Shown: positions 8,228-16,980, counted from the first letter of the stretch. The stretch: DNA of 64,000 bases from Labrys sp. WJW (GCF_001676615.1 NZ_LYXZ01000030.1:1-64000); one strand, 5' to 3'. Translations and numbers: made by a program. Notes: generated from the letters alone by a model not told the origin.

Positions 8228-8725
8228 TCAGCGCTCGAGAAAAAGCACCATCAGCGCCTCGTCGAGATAGGTGTTCCCGGCCTTGAGCGCCCGCGGCTCC
8301 ACGCCATAGACCTCGAAGCCGAGCCGGCGATAGAGCGCCAGGGCGCCATCATTGCCTTGGACGACCGCGAGGAGAAGTTGTTCCACCTCGCCGCGGGCGG
8401 CTTCGATCACCGCCTGCATCAGCGCTCCGGCGATGCCGTGCCCGCGCCACCCTGGTTCGACATAGACGCCCCAGACCTGCCCCTTATGCCTGTCCTTGAG
8501 GCCGTCCTGTCGCCGGTAGCCCGCCATGCCGACGATCTGGTCGCCGACATAGGCACCGAACACCGCGGCCTGGGACAGCCGCTCCGCGAAGGCGGCCAGC
8601 GGCCTGGCGCTCTCGGCTGCGTGAGTGCTGCCGAAAGCCTCCGGCGCGGTAGCCAGTGCATCGAGCCGTATCGCCCGATAGTCGCTGCAATCGGCAGGGC
8701 CGAGGCGTCGGATAATGGCAGACAT
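8228..8725 (-). CDS. GNAT-family N-acetyltransferase
   Basis: A 165-residue acetyl-CoA-dependent transferase. The CoA pyrophosphate loop appears as VEPGWRGHGIAGALM (motif A, R/Q-x-x-G-x-G/A). It is followed by the typical LLLAVVQGNDGALALYRRLGFEVYG segment. Its ATG directly abuts the TGA of the upstream LysR gene (tgaatg), so the two are almost certainly translated from one message. The acceptor substrate is unknown. Confidence 0.87.
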   Translation of the reverse strand: MSAIIRRLGPADCSDYRAIRLDALATAPEAFGSTHAAESARPLAAFAERLSQAAVFGAYVGDQIVGMAGYRRQDGLKDRHKGQVWGVYVEPGWRGHGIAGALMQAVIEAARGEVEQLLLAVVQGNDGALALYRRLGFEVYGVEPRALKAGNTYLDEALMVLFLER

Positions 8726-9646
8726 TCAGACAGCTTCCTTTCCGATGGCTTCCTTTTCCGCGACATCCAGGAACCGCCGCAGGGCCGGCGAGCGATCGCC
8801 GTGACGCCAGGCCAGCCCGGTCTCGATCACGGGCGCGGCATCGCGCAGGGCCAGATAGCACACGCCCTGGCGCTGCAGGCGCTGCAGCGACTGCGGCACC
8901 AGCGCCAGCCCCATGCCGGCCGAGACGAGGCTGATGATCGTCTGCATCTGGATCGCCTCCTGCCTGACCGGCAGGAGCACGCCATGCGCTGCATAATAGC
9001 CGGAGACGAGGTCATGGAAAGCCGGTGCGCTGCGCCGCGGAAACAGGATCAGGGGCGCCGCCACCAGCGCGTCGATCGGCAGTGCCTGTCCCGTGAAACC
9101 GGCACGCCTCCGCTCGATCCAGGCCTCGGGCACGGCCGCGACCAGCGGTTCGCGCAACAGCGGCTGGTAGTCGAGCGCCGCAGGCAGGCTCGTGCGCGAA
9201 GAGGCAATCACCATGCCGACATCGATCGTCCCCTCCAGCAGCGCCTCGACCTGGAGGTCGCTGGTCATTTCCATGAGGGCCAGTTGCACGGCCGGATATC
9301 GCTCCCGGAAAGCGCTGACCGTGGCAGGCAGCAGGCTATAGTCGGCGGTCGAGACGAAGGCGAGCCGCAACAGGCCCGCCTCCCCGCGCGACAGACGGCG
9401 GGCAATCTCCGGCAAGGCGTTGGCATCCTCCAGCACCCGCCTTGCATGCGCCTGCCATTCGCGCCCGACCGGCGTGAGCGCGACATGGCGCTTGGTCCGG
9501 GCGAACAGCTTGACGCCGAGCTCGGCCTCCAGGGCCTGGATGGCCTGGCTGAGCGGCGGCTGCGTCATCGCCAGCCGCTCGGCGGCACGGCCGAAATGCA
9601 GCTCCTCGGCCACGGTGAGGAAATAGCGCAGCTGCCGCAGATCCAT
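8726..9646 (-). CDS. LysR-type transcriptional regulator
   Basis: A 306-residue LTTR with an N-terminal winged HTH (MDLRQLRYFLTVAEELHFGRAAERLAMTQPPLSQAIQALE split over the standard positions) and a C-terminal effector domain. A start 11 codons upstream is possible; ATG 9646 gives the canonical LysR N-terminus. It is transcribed divergently from ilvD, with an 11-bp direct repeat in the shared control region, which suggests it regulates ilvD and its own operon with the GNAT gene. Confidence 0.92.
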   Translation of the reverse strand: MDLRQLRYFLTVAEELHFGRAAERLAMTQPPLSQAIQALEAELGVKLFARTKRHVALTPVGREWQAHARRVLEDANALPEIARRLSRGEAGLLRLAFVSTADYSLLPATVSAFRERYPAVQLALMEMTSDLQVEALLEGTIDVGMVIASSRTSLPAALDYQPLLREPLVAAVPEAWIERRRAGFTGQALPIDALVAAPLILFPRRSAPAFHDLVSGYYAAHGVLLPVRQEAIQMQTIISLVSAGMGLALVPQSLQRLQRQGVCYLALRDAAPVIETGLAWRHGDRSPALRRFLDVAEKEAIGKEAV

Positions 9647-9681
9647 GGCTTTCTTCCAAGGCGAGGTGTGTTCGATCATTA

Positions 9682-9723
9682 ATATATTTTACGACCTAAT
9701 ATAGCCAGAAACATATATTTTAC
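9682..9723. promoter_or_regulatory. Direct-repeat pair in the LysR-ilvD control region
   Basis: The 11-mer ATATATTTTAC occurs at 9682-9692 and again at 9713-9723, a spacing of 31 bases or about three helical turns. This short region is strikingly AT-rich against its surroundings. It lies in the 144-base divergent gap and is a natural candidate for LysR binding and for overlapping promoters. Function is inferred. Confidence 0.5.
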
Positions 9724-9790
9724 CAACGATTGGAACAGCTCTAGCATGGGCGGGATTTTGAATGCGGCTTGCCCGCCAATGGAGGATCCC

Positions 9791-11464
9791 ATGCCGATCA
9801 ACGAGCGCTCCCGGCACATCACTGAGGGCGTCGCCCGCTCGCCCAACCGGGCCATGTATTACGCCCTCGGCTATGAAAAGGCCGATTTCGACAAGCCGAT
9901 GATCGGCATCGCCAACGGCCATTCCACTATCACGCCCTGCAATGCCGGCCTGCAGCCTTTGGCCGATGCCGCCGCGGCCGCCATCAAGGCGGCCGGCGGC
10001 AACCCGCAGCTCTTCGGCACGCCGACCATCTCGGACGGCATGTCGATGGGCACCGAGGGCATGAAATATTCGCTGGTTTCGCGCGAGGTCATCGCCGACT
10101 GCGTCGAGACGTCGGTGCAAGGCCAGTGGATGGACGGTGTGCTGGTGCTCGGCGGCTGCGACAAGAACATGCCGGGCGGCATGATCGGCATCCTGCGCGC
10201 CAATGCGCCGGCCATCTACGTCTATGGCGGCACCATCAAGCCCGGTCGCTGGAAGGGCCAGGACCTGTCCATCGTCTCCGCCTTCGAGGCCGTCGGCTCC
10301 TTCATGGCCGGCACGATGAGCCAAGAGGATTTCGAGGGCATCGAGCGCAATGCCTGCCCCACCACCGGTTCGTGCGGCGGCATGTACACCGCCAACACCA
10401 TGAGCTCCTCCTTCGAGGCGCTCGGCATGGCCCTGCTCAACTCGGCCAACATGGCCAATCCCGACCGGGAGATCATCGACAGCGCCGCCGAGGCCGGCCG
10501 CGTACTGGTGGAAGCGGTCAGGAAAGGCATCAAGCCGCGTGACATCGTCACCCGCAAGGCGATCGAGAACGCCGTGGCGCTGATCATGGCGACCGGCGGC
10601 TCGACCAATGCGGTCCTGCATTACCTCGCCATCGCCCATGCCGCCGAGGTCGAATGGACGCTGGACGATTTCGAACGCATGCGCCGCAAGGTGCCGGTGT
10701 TCTGCGACCTCAAGCCCTCGGGCAAATACATGGCCGTGGACCTGCACAAGGCCGGCGGCGTGCCGCAGGTGCTCAAGCTCCTGCTCAATGCCGGCCTCCT
10801 CCACGGCGACTGCCTCACCATCACCGGACGCACTTTGGCCGAGGAACTGGCCGGGGTGCCGGACGAGCCGCGCGCCGACCAGGACGTCATCCGCCCGATC
10901 GACAAGGCGATCTACCGCGAAGGGCACCTGGCCATCCTCAAGGGCAATCTCGCCGAGGGTGGCGCCGTCGCCAAGATCACCGGGCTGAAGAGCCCCTATA
11001 TCAGCGGCCCGGCCCGCGTTTTCGATGATGAGAAGTCGGCCATGGACGCGATTCTATCGGACACGATCAAGCCCGGCGACGTCTTGGTGCTGCGCTATCT
11101 CGGCCCCAAGGGTGGGCCGGGCATGCCCGAGATGCTGGCGCCGACCTCCGCCATCATCGGCCGCGGCCTCGGCGACAGCGTCGGCCTGATCACCGACGGA
11201 CGCTTTTCCGGCGGCACCTGGGGCATGGTGGTCGGCCACGTCACGCCGGAGGCCTATGAGGGCGGCACCATCGCCCTGGTCCAGGAAGGCGACACCATCA
11301 CCATCGACGCCCGCCGCCAGAGCCTGCAGCTGGAGGTGGACGAGGCCGAGCTCGCCCGGCGCCGTGCCGCCTGGCGCCAGCCGGCTCCCCGCTATACCCG
11401 CGGCGTGCTCGCCAAGTTCGCGGCCCTGGCCCGGCCGGCCAGCGAAGGCGCCGTGACGGGCTGA
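9791..11464 (+). CDS. ilvD: Dihydroxy-acid dehydratase
   Basis: Converts 2,3-dihydroxy-3-methylbutanoate or -pentanoate to the 2-oxo acid in valine/isoleucine synthesis, using an iron-sulfur cluster. The 557-residue product has the expected motifs: cluster cysteines in TPCNAG, GGCDKNMPG and CPTTGSCGGMYTANTM, and the C-terminal GRFSGGTWGMVVGHVTPEA. ATG 9791 follows a GGAGG with 5-base spacing, better than the in-frame upstream codon at 9746. It is divergent from a LysR gene, so it may respond to an inducer rather than being purely constitutive. Sugar-acid dehydratases share the fold, but the pattern here is IlvD. Confidence 0.95.
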   Translation: MPINERSRHITEGVARSPNRAMYYALGYEKADFDKPMIGIANGHSTITPCNAGLQPLADAAAAAIKAAGGNPQLFGTPTISDGMSMGTEGMKYSLVSREVIADCVETSVQGQWMDGVLVLGGCDKNMPGGMIGILRANAPAIYVYGGTIKPGRWKGQDLSIVSAFEAVGSFMAGTMSQEDFEGIERNACPTTGSCGGMYTANTMSSSFEALGMALLNSANMANPDREIIDSAAEAGRVLVEAVRKGIKPRDIVTRKAIENAVALIMATGGSTNAVLHYLAIAHAAEVEWTLDDFERMRRKVPVFCDLKPSGKYMAVDLHKAGGVPQVLKLLLNAGLLHGDCLTITGRTLAEELAGVPDEPRADQDVIRPIDKAIYREGHLAILKGNLAEGGAVAKITGLKSPYISGPARVFDDEKSAMDAILSDTIKPGDVLVLRYLGPKGGPGMPEMLAPTSAIIGRGLGDSVGLITDGRFSGGTWGMVVGHVTPEAYEGGTIALVQEGDTITIDARRQSLQLEVDEAELARRRAAWRQPAPRYTRGVLAKFAALARPASEGAVTG

Positions 11465-11477
11465 CACGGGAAGAGGC

Positions 11478-11574
11478 GGACGGGACGTCCGTGGTCCCAG
11501 CCTTATCGTTTCCGGCGCGACGCTGGCAGGCTCGCGCGAGAAACGATAAGGCTGGGACCGCGGACATCCTGTCC
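11478..11574. repeat. Large palindrome after ilvD (family D)
   Basis: Arms 11478-11511 and 11541-11574 pair over 34 bases, with only three mismatches, all transitions that still allow G-U pairing in RNA. The core is GGTCCCAGCCTTATCGTTT, and the loop is 29 bases. It lies between ilvD and the TetR operator, where it could terminate ilvD transcription. Related gcggac...gtccgc palindromes occur near 38187, 42377 and 43833. Confidence 0.85.
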
Positions 11575-11596
11575 ACTCTTTTCATGAAGCGACTTG

Positions 11597-11620
11597 ATTA
11601 GGAAACGATCATTTCCTAAT
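11597..11620. promoter_or_regulatory. TetR operator 1 (autoregulation)
   Basis: A 24-base palindrome with 9-bp arms ATTAGGAAA and TTTCCTAAT around cgatca lies 8 bases before the tetR start. The central 16-mer GGAAACGATCATTTCC (11601-11616) is repeated exactly at 12260-12275 in front of the next gene, a strong sign that the intervening TetR binds both. Confidence 0.85.
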
Positions 11621-11628
11621 CTCGCCGC

Positions 11629-12243
11629 ATGTCCATGCCCCTCGCCGATTCCCCGCGCCTGGCCGGCCGCCCCCGAGAATTCGATCTCGACGCCGCGCTC
11701 GACAAGGCCATCCTCGCCTTTCGCGAGCGCGGCTATCACGCCGCCTCGATCGCCGATCTCGGCAAGGCCATGGAGCTGACCGCCGGCAGCCTCTACAAGG
11801 CCTTCAAGGACAAGCGCGCCATCTTCGTGGCGGCGCTCGAGCGCTACACCTCGCTACGCAATGCCGGCCTGCGCGCCCGCCTCACGGGGCTGGCCACCGG
11901 CCGCGAACGCCTGCGCGCCGTGCTCGACTTCTATGTCGAGTCCGCCCATGACCTCGAAGGCCGCCGCGGCTGCCTGGTCGTCGGCAGCGCCGTCGAGCTG
12001 GTGACCTTCGACGCGGATCTCGCCGAGCTGGTCGCACAGGCCCTGCGCCGCAACGAGGTGTTGCTGATCGAGCTGATCCGGCAGGGGCAGGCGGATGGCT
12101 CGGTCAATCCGTATCTCGGCGCCCAGCAGGCGGCGCGCACCTTGCTGTGCGTCCTGCTCGGCATGCGCGTGATCGGCAAGACCGGCCGCCGGCACGATGA
12201 CATGGCCGATATCACGGATCTCGCGCTGAAAGTGCTCGACTGA
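11629..12243 (+). CDS. TetR/AcrR-family transcriptional repressor
   Basis: A 204-residue regulator with the TetR N-terminal HTH at about 15-62 (GRPREFDLDAALDKAILAFR, then AASIADLGKAMELTAGSLYKAF). The helical ligand/dimer domain includes GRRGCLVVGSAVEL, typical of the AcrR-like subgroup near oxidoreductase genes. Identical 16-bp operator cores lie before this gene and before the downstream dehydrogenase. It probably represses itself and that gene until a ligand, perhaps an electrophile or quinone as in relatives, is bound. The ligand is inference. Confidence 0.92.
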   Translation: MSMPLADSPRLAGRPREFDLDAALDKAILAFRERGYHAASIADLGKAMELTAGSLYKAFKDKRAIFVAALERYTSLRNAGLRARLTGLATGRERLRAVLDFYVESAHDLEGRRGCLVVGSAVELVTFDADLAELVAQALRRNEVLLIELIRQGQADGSVNPYLGAQQAARTLLCVLLGMRVIGKTGRRHDDMADITDLALKVLD

Positions 12244-12259
12244 TTTTTTCGGCCAATTC

Positions 12260-12275
12260 GGAAACGATCATTTCC
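12260..12275. promoter_or_regulatory. TetR operator 2 (upstream of dehydrogenase)
   Basis: An exact copy of the 16-mer GGAAACGATCATTTCC found at 11601-11616. It lies 18 bases before the start of the 12294 gene, in position to block its promoter or transcription entry. Confidence 0.85.
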
Positions 12276-12293
12276 AAATAAGGAGTCTCGATC

Positions 12294-13172
12294 ATGCAAG
12301 TGGGTTTTCTCGGTCTTGGCACCATGGGCCTTCCCATGGCCGCCAATCTGGTCAAGGCAGGCCATCGCGTGCGGGCCTGGAACCGTTCGCAGGAGCCGGT
12401 TGCCCGCCTCGCGGCGCTGGGGGCCGAACCGGCCGCCGCCCCAGCCGATGCGGCCGATGGCGCCGAAGTGCTGATCGCCATGCTGGCCGATGACGCCGCG
12501 AGCCGGGACGTCCTGCTCGCCCAGGGCACGCTGGACGCCCTCCCCAAGGGCGCCGTCGTCGTGAACATGGCAACCGTCTCGGTCGCCTTCACCTGCGACA
12601 TCGCGGCCGAACACGTGGCGCGCGGCCTCTTCTATGTCGCCGCACCGGTGCTCGGGCGCGTGAATGTGGCGGAGGCCGGCCAGCTCAACATCCTGGCAGC
12701 CGGCGATGCCGCCCAGCTCGACCGGGTCCAGCCTTTGCTCGACGTGCTGGGCCAGAAGACCTGGCGTTTCGGCGACCGGCCCGAACAGGCGGCCGCGGTG
12801 AAGCTCGCCGCCAATTTCATGATCGCCAGCGCCATCGAGACCATGGCCGAGGCATCGACGCTGGCATCGGGCCATGGCGTCGCCAAGGCCGCCTTCCTGG
12901 AGATGTTGACCTCGACCATCTTCGCCGCGCCGCCCTATAAGGGCTATGGCGCCGCCATCGCGGAGGAGCGCTTCGAGCCCGCCGGCTTCAAGCTCTCGCT
13001 CGGCCTCAAGGATGTGCGCCTCGCGCTCGAGGCGGCCGATGCCGTCAACGTGCCCCTGCCCTTCGCCGGCGTGCTGCGCGACAATCATCTCGACGCCCTC
13101 GCCCATGGCGAAGGCCATCTCGACTGGGCCGCGCTCTCGCGCGTCGCCGAGCGGCGCGCCGCGCAGAAGTGA
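12294..13172 (+). CDS. NAD(P)-dependent beta-hydroxyacid dehydrogenase (3-hydroxyisobutyrate dehydrogenase family)
   Basis: A 292-residue oxidoreductase with an N-terminal Rossmann domain (GLGTMG, residues 7-12) and the all-helical C-terminal 6PGDH-like domain. The family catalytic lysine is K170 in AVKLAANFM, with N174. The usual substrate-binding DAPV is replaced by VAAPVLG, which places it in the GLYR1/succinic-semialdehyde-reductase-like branch rather than classical MmsB. An AAGGAG lies about 7 bases before ATG 12294. It is under the adjacent TetR by shared operator. Substrate unknown. Confidence 0.88.
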   Translation: MQVGFLGLGTMGLPMAANLVKAGHRVRAWNRSQEPVARLAALGAEPAAAPADAADGAEVLIAMLADDAASRDVLLAQGTLDALPKGAVVVNMATVSVAFTCDIAAEHVARGLFYVAAPVLGRVNVAEAGQLNILAAGDAAQLDRVQPLLDVLGQKTWRFGDRPEQAAAVKLAANFMIASAIETMAEASTLASGHGVAKAAFLEMLTSTIFAAPPYKGYGAAIAEERFEPAGFKLSLGLKDVRLALEAADAVNVPLPFAGVLRDNHLDALAHGEGHLDWAALSRVAERRAAQK

Positions 13173-13187
13173 TCGCGGAGCGAGCGA

Positions 13188-13961
13188 TCAGGACGCGGAT
13201 GCCGCGGCGTCCAGGGCCGCCGAAGCCCGCTGCACGATCTCGGCCTTGAGGTCATTGGCATCACCGGCCTTGGTCCAGGCCTGGACGGCGATGTCGACGC
13301 CCTTTTCGGTGAAGCCGGACAACACGATCGAGGCGGCCGGCAGCGGCAGCACCCGGCCGTCGCGACTGAGGAAATCGCGGATCGCACCCGACACCGCCTC
13401 GGCATTACCGCCATAGGGCACGGGTACCTTCACATTGACGCTGCGGGTGGGATAGGCCGAGACATTGGTGATCGGCGAGCCCCAGACCTGCCCGTTCGGA
13501 ATCAGAACCTGCACATTGTCGCCACTGGCGAGCTCGGTCATGAACAAATTGAGGTTCTTGACCGTCCCGGCCTTGCCGGCCACCTCGATGCTGTCGCCGA
13601 GCTGGAAAGGCCGGAACAGCAGCAGCATCACGCCGGCGGCCATGTTGGAAAGCGTGCCCTGCAGGGCGAGGCCGATGGCCAGCGAAGCGGCACCCAGCAC
13701 GGCGACGAGGCTGGTGGCCTGGATGCCGATCACCTGCAGGATCAGGATGAAGACCAGCACCAGCACGCCATAGCGTACCAGGCTCGACAGGAAGGCCGTG
13801 ACGATCGGATCCATGCGCGAGGTTGCCGTCAGGGTCCTCGCGGTGAGGCGCTCCAGCATGCCGGCAGCCCACCAGCCGACCAGCATGATCACCAAGGCAC
13901 CCAGGCAGTTGATGCCGTAGAGGATGAACAGGTTTCCAAGTCCATTGAGATCGATCGGCAA
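13188..13961 (-). CDS. Small-conductance mechanosensitive channel (MscS type)
   Basis: A 257-residue inner-membrane channel that opens under membrane tension to release solutes. It has three N-terminal transmembrane helices (about 5-30, 45-70 and 75-110), the last being the pore-lining glycine/alanine-rich ALQGTLSNMAAGVMLLLF. The cytoplasmic beta domain (FQLGDSIEVAGKAGTVKNLNL, IPNGQVWGSPITN) and alpha/beta C-terminus follow. TTG 13961 has a perfect AGGAGG six bases away and is preferred over the in-frame ATG at 14006, which lacks a site. It converges with the 12294 gene. Confidence 0.92.
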   Translation of the reverse strand: MPIDLNGLGNLFILYGINCLGALVIMLVGWWAAGMLERLTARTLTATSRMDPIVTAFLSSLVRYGVLVLVFILILQVIGIQATSLVAVLGAASLAIGLALQGTLSNMAAGVMLLLFRPFQLGDSIEVAGKAGTVKNLNLFMTELASGDNVQVLIPNGQVWGSPITNVSAYPTRSVNVKVPVPYGGNAEAVSGAIRDFLSRDGRVLPLPAASIVLSGFTEKGVDIAVQAWTKAGDANDLKAEIVQRASAALDAAASAS

Positions 13962-14438
13962 GGGAAGCCTCCTGGGGTGGGCAGCGGGCGGCCCTCCCGA
14001 TAGCACGCCCGCGCCGTCCGCCTAAAGCCCCCCGCGGTTCATCGGGATGGGTAAGCCTCGCAAAACCATGTCGAAACAAGGTATTGGAGCAAATCTGCGG
14101 CCGGAAACGAAAGCATTTCGCACCAGACGACAACAGTCTTTTCATCGTCGTTGCCGTCTCGACCATCTGCCATGCGCTCTGGAACCGGGTGCGTGATTCG
14201 GGCCGGCAGGCCCCCTTGCCGCACCGCCTGAACACAACCACAGGTCGCGGATTTCCTCGCAATTTTAATACCGTTGATATCCCGGCGATGCGAAGCACCA
14301 CGCCAATATAACCAACAAGTATTAAGCGGCTGGTTTAATTATCTAATCCGTCTGGGCAGCTTTCAGAGGTAGGAAATTACGGGGTATGCTGCCCGACAGA
14401 TAAGTTCCGATCGTCTCTTAGATCTGCGGGGGAATACT
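13962..14438. other. 477-base intergenic region with no recognisable gene
   Basis: This is the divergent gap between mscS and the hypothetical gene at 14439. The right half (about 14255-14350) is clearly richer in A+T. Near its end, 7-bp arms GGGCAGC (14354-14360) and GCTGCCC (14388-14394) form an inverted repeat, a possible operator for the 14439 gene. Short frames on either strand here show no family features. Confidence 0.6.
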
Positions 14439-14837
14439 ATGCGTTTCCTGTTCCTTCCCCGAGTTACGAGAACACATTACCCGTTCCTCGAAGAATTATT
14501 GTCTCTGCATATACCTTATGCGGATTGGCTGCGTCTGGTGGCCGATTGGCGCGAGGCGGGCAAGGCGCGAGGCTTCACCGTGCGCTACATGACGGTCAAT
14601 CCCTATGAATTGCGCCGCTGGCTGCCCGCAGGCGCAGGCCCCGCCAGCCTCGCCCAACTCCTGCAATTCACTGACTGGGTCGGCAATGGCCGGTCGGGCG
14701 ATCCGTTCGCCTCCACGAAAGTGCCCGGCAATCTGGACACGAAACCTCCCGGTGGCACGCCTCGCTCCGGCGGGTCGACCGGCCCTTCCTGGGAAGCCCG
14801 CGAGGACAACGGGGACCTGCGGACTGCCATTTCCTGA
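14439..14837 (+). CDS. Hypothetical protein
   Basis: A 132-residue protein of unknown function. The N-terminal 90 residues look folded (hydrophobic and charged alternation, HIPYADWLRLVADWREAG). The C-terminal 40 are Gly/Pro/Ser-rich and probably disordered (PPGGTPRSGGSTGPSWEARE). There is no signal peptide or clear transmembrane helix. A GCGGGGGAA precedes ATG 14439. It is followed at once by the convergent LysR gene. No family was recognised. Confidence 0.55.
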   Translation: MRFLFLPRVTRTHYPFLEELLSLHIPYADWLRLVADWREAGKARGFTVRYMTVNPYELRRWLPAGAGPASLAQLLQFTDWVGNGRSGDPFASTKVPGNLDTKPPGGTPRSGGSTGPSWEAREDNGDLRTAIS

Positions 14838-14842
14838 CGCGC

Positions 14843-15730
14843 TCAGGCTCGGGGCCTCGCCTCGTCCAGGATCCAATCCAGCACGGCTTGCTCATGCGGC
14901 GCAAGCGCCCTGCCGGCCGGGCAGGTGACGAAATGGCCGCGCTCGCCGGCAAGCTCGATGTCCGACAGCGGCCGGAGCCGGCCTTCCGCCAGGATCGCAT
15001 CCGCCAGGGGGCGCGAGGCCAGAACCACCCCCGCTCCGGCCTTGGCTGCTTCCAGCGCCACCACGAAACTGTCGAAAACCAGGGCTGGCCGGCCCGGCGT
15101 GCCGATGCCGGCCCGAGCGAACCAGTCCGGCCACATCTCCCGGCCGCCGGCGACCGAGAGCAGGGGTAGTCGCGTCCAGAGCCGGGGATCCGGCAGGCCT
15201 GCCAGCAGCGCAGGCGCCGCCGCCGGCACCAGGCGTTCCCAGGTCAGGCGATGACTGTCGCGCCCCTCGAATGCCCCCACCCCGAAGCGGATGTCGAAGC
15301 CTTCGCGATCACCGGCATAATCGGCCGGGACATGTACGGTGGAGAGGACCAGGCGAATCTGCGGAAAGGCGGCGGCAAAGGCCGGGATGCGCGGCGCCAG
15401 CCAGAGCAGGGCAAAGGAGATCGGGCAGCGCAGGTCGACCGTCTGGCCGGCGCGCCGGCCGAACAATTCGGTGGTGCTGCGCGCAAGCGCCCTGAACACC
15501 CCCTGGATATGGGGCAGGTAGGCGCCGGCCTCCGGCGTCAGTTCCACGCCCCTCCGCTGGCGCGTGAACAGCGCGGCACCGAGTTCGGCCTCCAGATTGC
15601 GGATATGCTGGCTGACGGCGGCCTGGGTCAGGCCGAGTTCCTCGCCGGCCGCCGTGAAGTTGAGATGGCGGGCACAGGCCTCGAAGGTGCGCAGCCAGGC
15701 GAGCGGCGGAAGGCGGGATGATTCTGCCAT
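14843..15730 (-). CDS. LysR-type regulator (GcvA/AmpR-like), probable controller of tmpAB
   Basis: A 295-residue LTTR. The N-terminus RLPPLAWLRTFEACARHLNF...LTQAAVSQHIRNLE is typical of the GcvA-like subgroup, followed by a periplasmic-binding-type effector domain. ATG 15730 is chosen over an upstream codon that would overlap the control region. It is divergent from tmpA with a 92-base gap, the standard arrangement for a LysR activator and its target operon. The inducer is unknown; a quaternary-ammonium phosphonate is a reasonable guess. Confidence 0.9.
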   Translation of the reverse strand: MAESSRLPPLAWLRTFEACARHLNFTAAGEELGLTQAAVSQHIRNLEAELGAALFTRQRRGVELTPEAGAYLPHIQGVFRALARSTTELFGRRAGQTVDLRCPISFALLWLAPRIPAFAAAFPQIRLVLSTVHVPADYAGDREGFDIRFGVGAFEGRDSHRLTWERLVPAAAPALLAGLPDPRLWTRLPLLSVAGGREMWPDWFARAGIGTPGRPALVFDSFVVALEAAKAGAGVVLASRPLADAILAEGRLRPLSDIELAGERGHFVTCPAGRALAPHEQAVLDWILDEARPRA

Positions 15731-15822
15731 AATAGAAATGATGTCATCTGCACATTTTTCATTGTTTGTACGATGGCAGAGGCTTCCGCACAATGGCTGC
15801 GATCCAGACGGGAGGCCATGCG

Positions 15823-16980
15823 ATGAAGGCGGAAACAGTTGAAATCCTGGATGCGGGCCAGGCCCTGCGCATCAATTGGGGTGACGGCGAGAGCCATCGC
15901 TTCCACGCGATCTGGCTGCGCGACAATGCCCTCGATCCGCGCACCCGCAGCAGCGCCAATGGCCAGCGCCTGATAACGGTGCTCGATATTCCGGCCGATA
16001 CGGTGATCGCTTCGGCTGAAGTCACCGCCGAGGGCGCCATCGGCATCACCTTCGCTCCCGAGCAGCACCAGGCCGTGTTTCCGGCCGGCTGGCTGCGCGA
16101 CCATGGCTACGACAAGCCGGCTCCCGCTGCGCAGGGCTGGCTCGGCCCTGCGATCGAACCCTGGGACGCCGGCCTGCAGGACCAGGTTCCCACCGCCTCC
16201 TATGACCGCCTGCGCCAAGACAGGGCCGTGCTCGGGACCTGGCTCGGCGCGGTCGAACGCCACGGCTTTGCCGTGATCACCGGCATGCCGACCCATTCGG
16301 GCGGATTGTGCGATGTCGCCGACCTGTTCGGCTATGTGCGCGAGACCAATTACGGCCGCTGGTTCGAAGTGCGCGCCGAGGTCAACCCGACCAACCTCGC
16401 TTATACCAATCTCGGCCTGCAGGCCCATACCGACAATCCCTATCGCGATCCGGTGCCGACGCTGCAATTGCTGGCCTGCCTCGAAAACTCCGTCGAGGGC
16501 GGCGATTCCATCGTGGTCGACGGCTTTGCCGTGGCCAGGCGCCTGCAAGCCGAGGATCCCGAGGCTTTCGACCTCCTCGCCCGCCACGCCGTGCGCTTCG
16601 AATATGCGGGCTCCTCGGGCGTGTGCCTGCGCTCCAAGCGCCCCTTCATCGAACTGGGGCCCGATGGCGAGATGATCGCCATCCGCTTCAACAACCGCTC
16701 GGCCGCCGCCTTCACCGACGTGCCCTATGAGGAGATGGCCGCCTTCTACGCCGCCTATCGGCGCTTTGCCGAGATCCTGGAAGATCCCGCCATGGAAGTG
16801 AGCTTCAAGCTCAGGCCCGGCGAGCTCTTCATCGTCGACAACACTCGCGTCATGCATGCCCGCAAGGCTTTCTCCGGCAGCGGCAAGCGCTGGCTCCAGG
16901 GCTGCTATGCCGACAAGGACGGCCTTCTCTCCACCCTCGCGGCCATCCGGGCCGAAACCCGCCGGGAGGCCGCCGAATGA
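15823..16980 (+). CDS. tmpA: TmpA-like Fe(II)/2-oxoglutarate oxygenase (gamma-butyrobetaine-hydroxylase fold)
   Basis: A 385-residue enzyme with an N-terminal DUF971-like zinc/dimer region (about 1-100) and a TauD-type double-stranded beta-helix domain. Iron ligands are H202 and D204 (QAHTDNPYRDP) and H345 (RVMHAR). By sequence alone it would be called gamma-butyrobetaine dioxygenase. However, its stop overlaps (ATGA) the start of a PhnZ/TmpB-type HD oxygenase. In the known TmpA/TmpB pathway, TmpA hydroxylates 2-(trimethylammonio)ethylphosphonate. That partner gene makes TmpA the better call. ATG 15823 has GGGAGG upstream. Confidence 0.82.
   Translation: MKAETVEILDAGQALRINWGDGESHRFHAIWLRDNALDPRTRSSANGQRLITVLDIPADTVIASAEVTAEGAIGITFAPEQHQAVFPAGWLRDHGYDKPAPAAQGWLGPAIEPWDAGLQDQVPTASYDRLRQDRAVLGTWLGAVERHGFAVITGMPTHSGGLCDVADLFGYVRETNYGRWFEVRAEVNPTNLAYTNLGLQAHTDNPYRDPVPTLQLLACLENSVEGGDSIVVDGFAVARRLQAEDPEAFDLLARHAVRFEYAGSSGVCLRSKRPFIELGPDGEMIAIRFNNRSAAAFTDVPYEEMAAFYAAYRRFAEILEDPAMEVSFKLRPGELFIVDNTRVMHARKAFSGSGKRWLQGCYADKDGLLSTLAAIRAETRREAAE

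Noticed and set aside
8012..9682. 556-codon plus-strand frame opposite the GNAT and LysR genes
   Set aside because: It spans two complete, motif-bearing minus-strand genes and their junction, so it cannot be a conserved protein gene.
12294..13172. Carnitine dehydrogenase as missing partner of the BKACE pair
   Set aside because: The motifs (GLGTMG, KLAANFM) place it in the 3-hydroxyisobutyrate dehydrogenase family, not the L-carnitine dehydrogenase family, and it is under a separate TetR.
16308..16730. Alternative Arg-rich frames inside tmpA
   Set aside because: They lie in other frames of a well-supported oxygenase and show only GC-bias composition.
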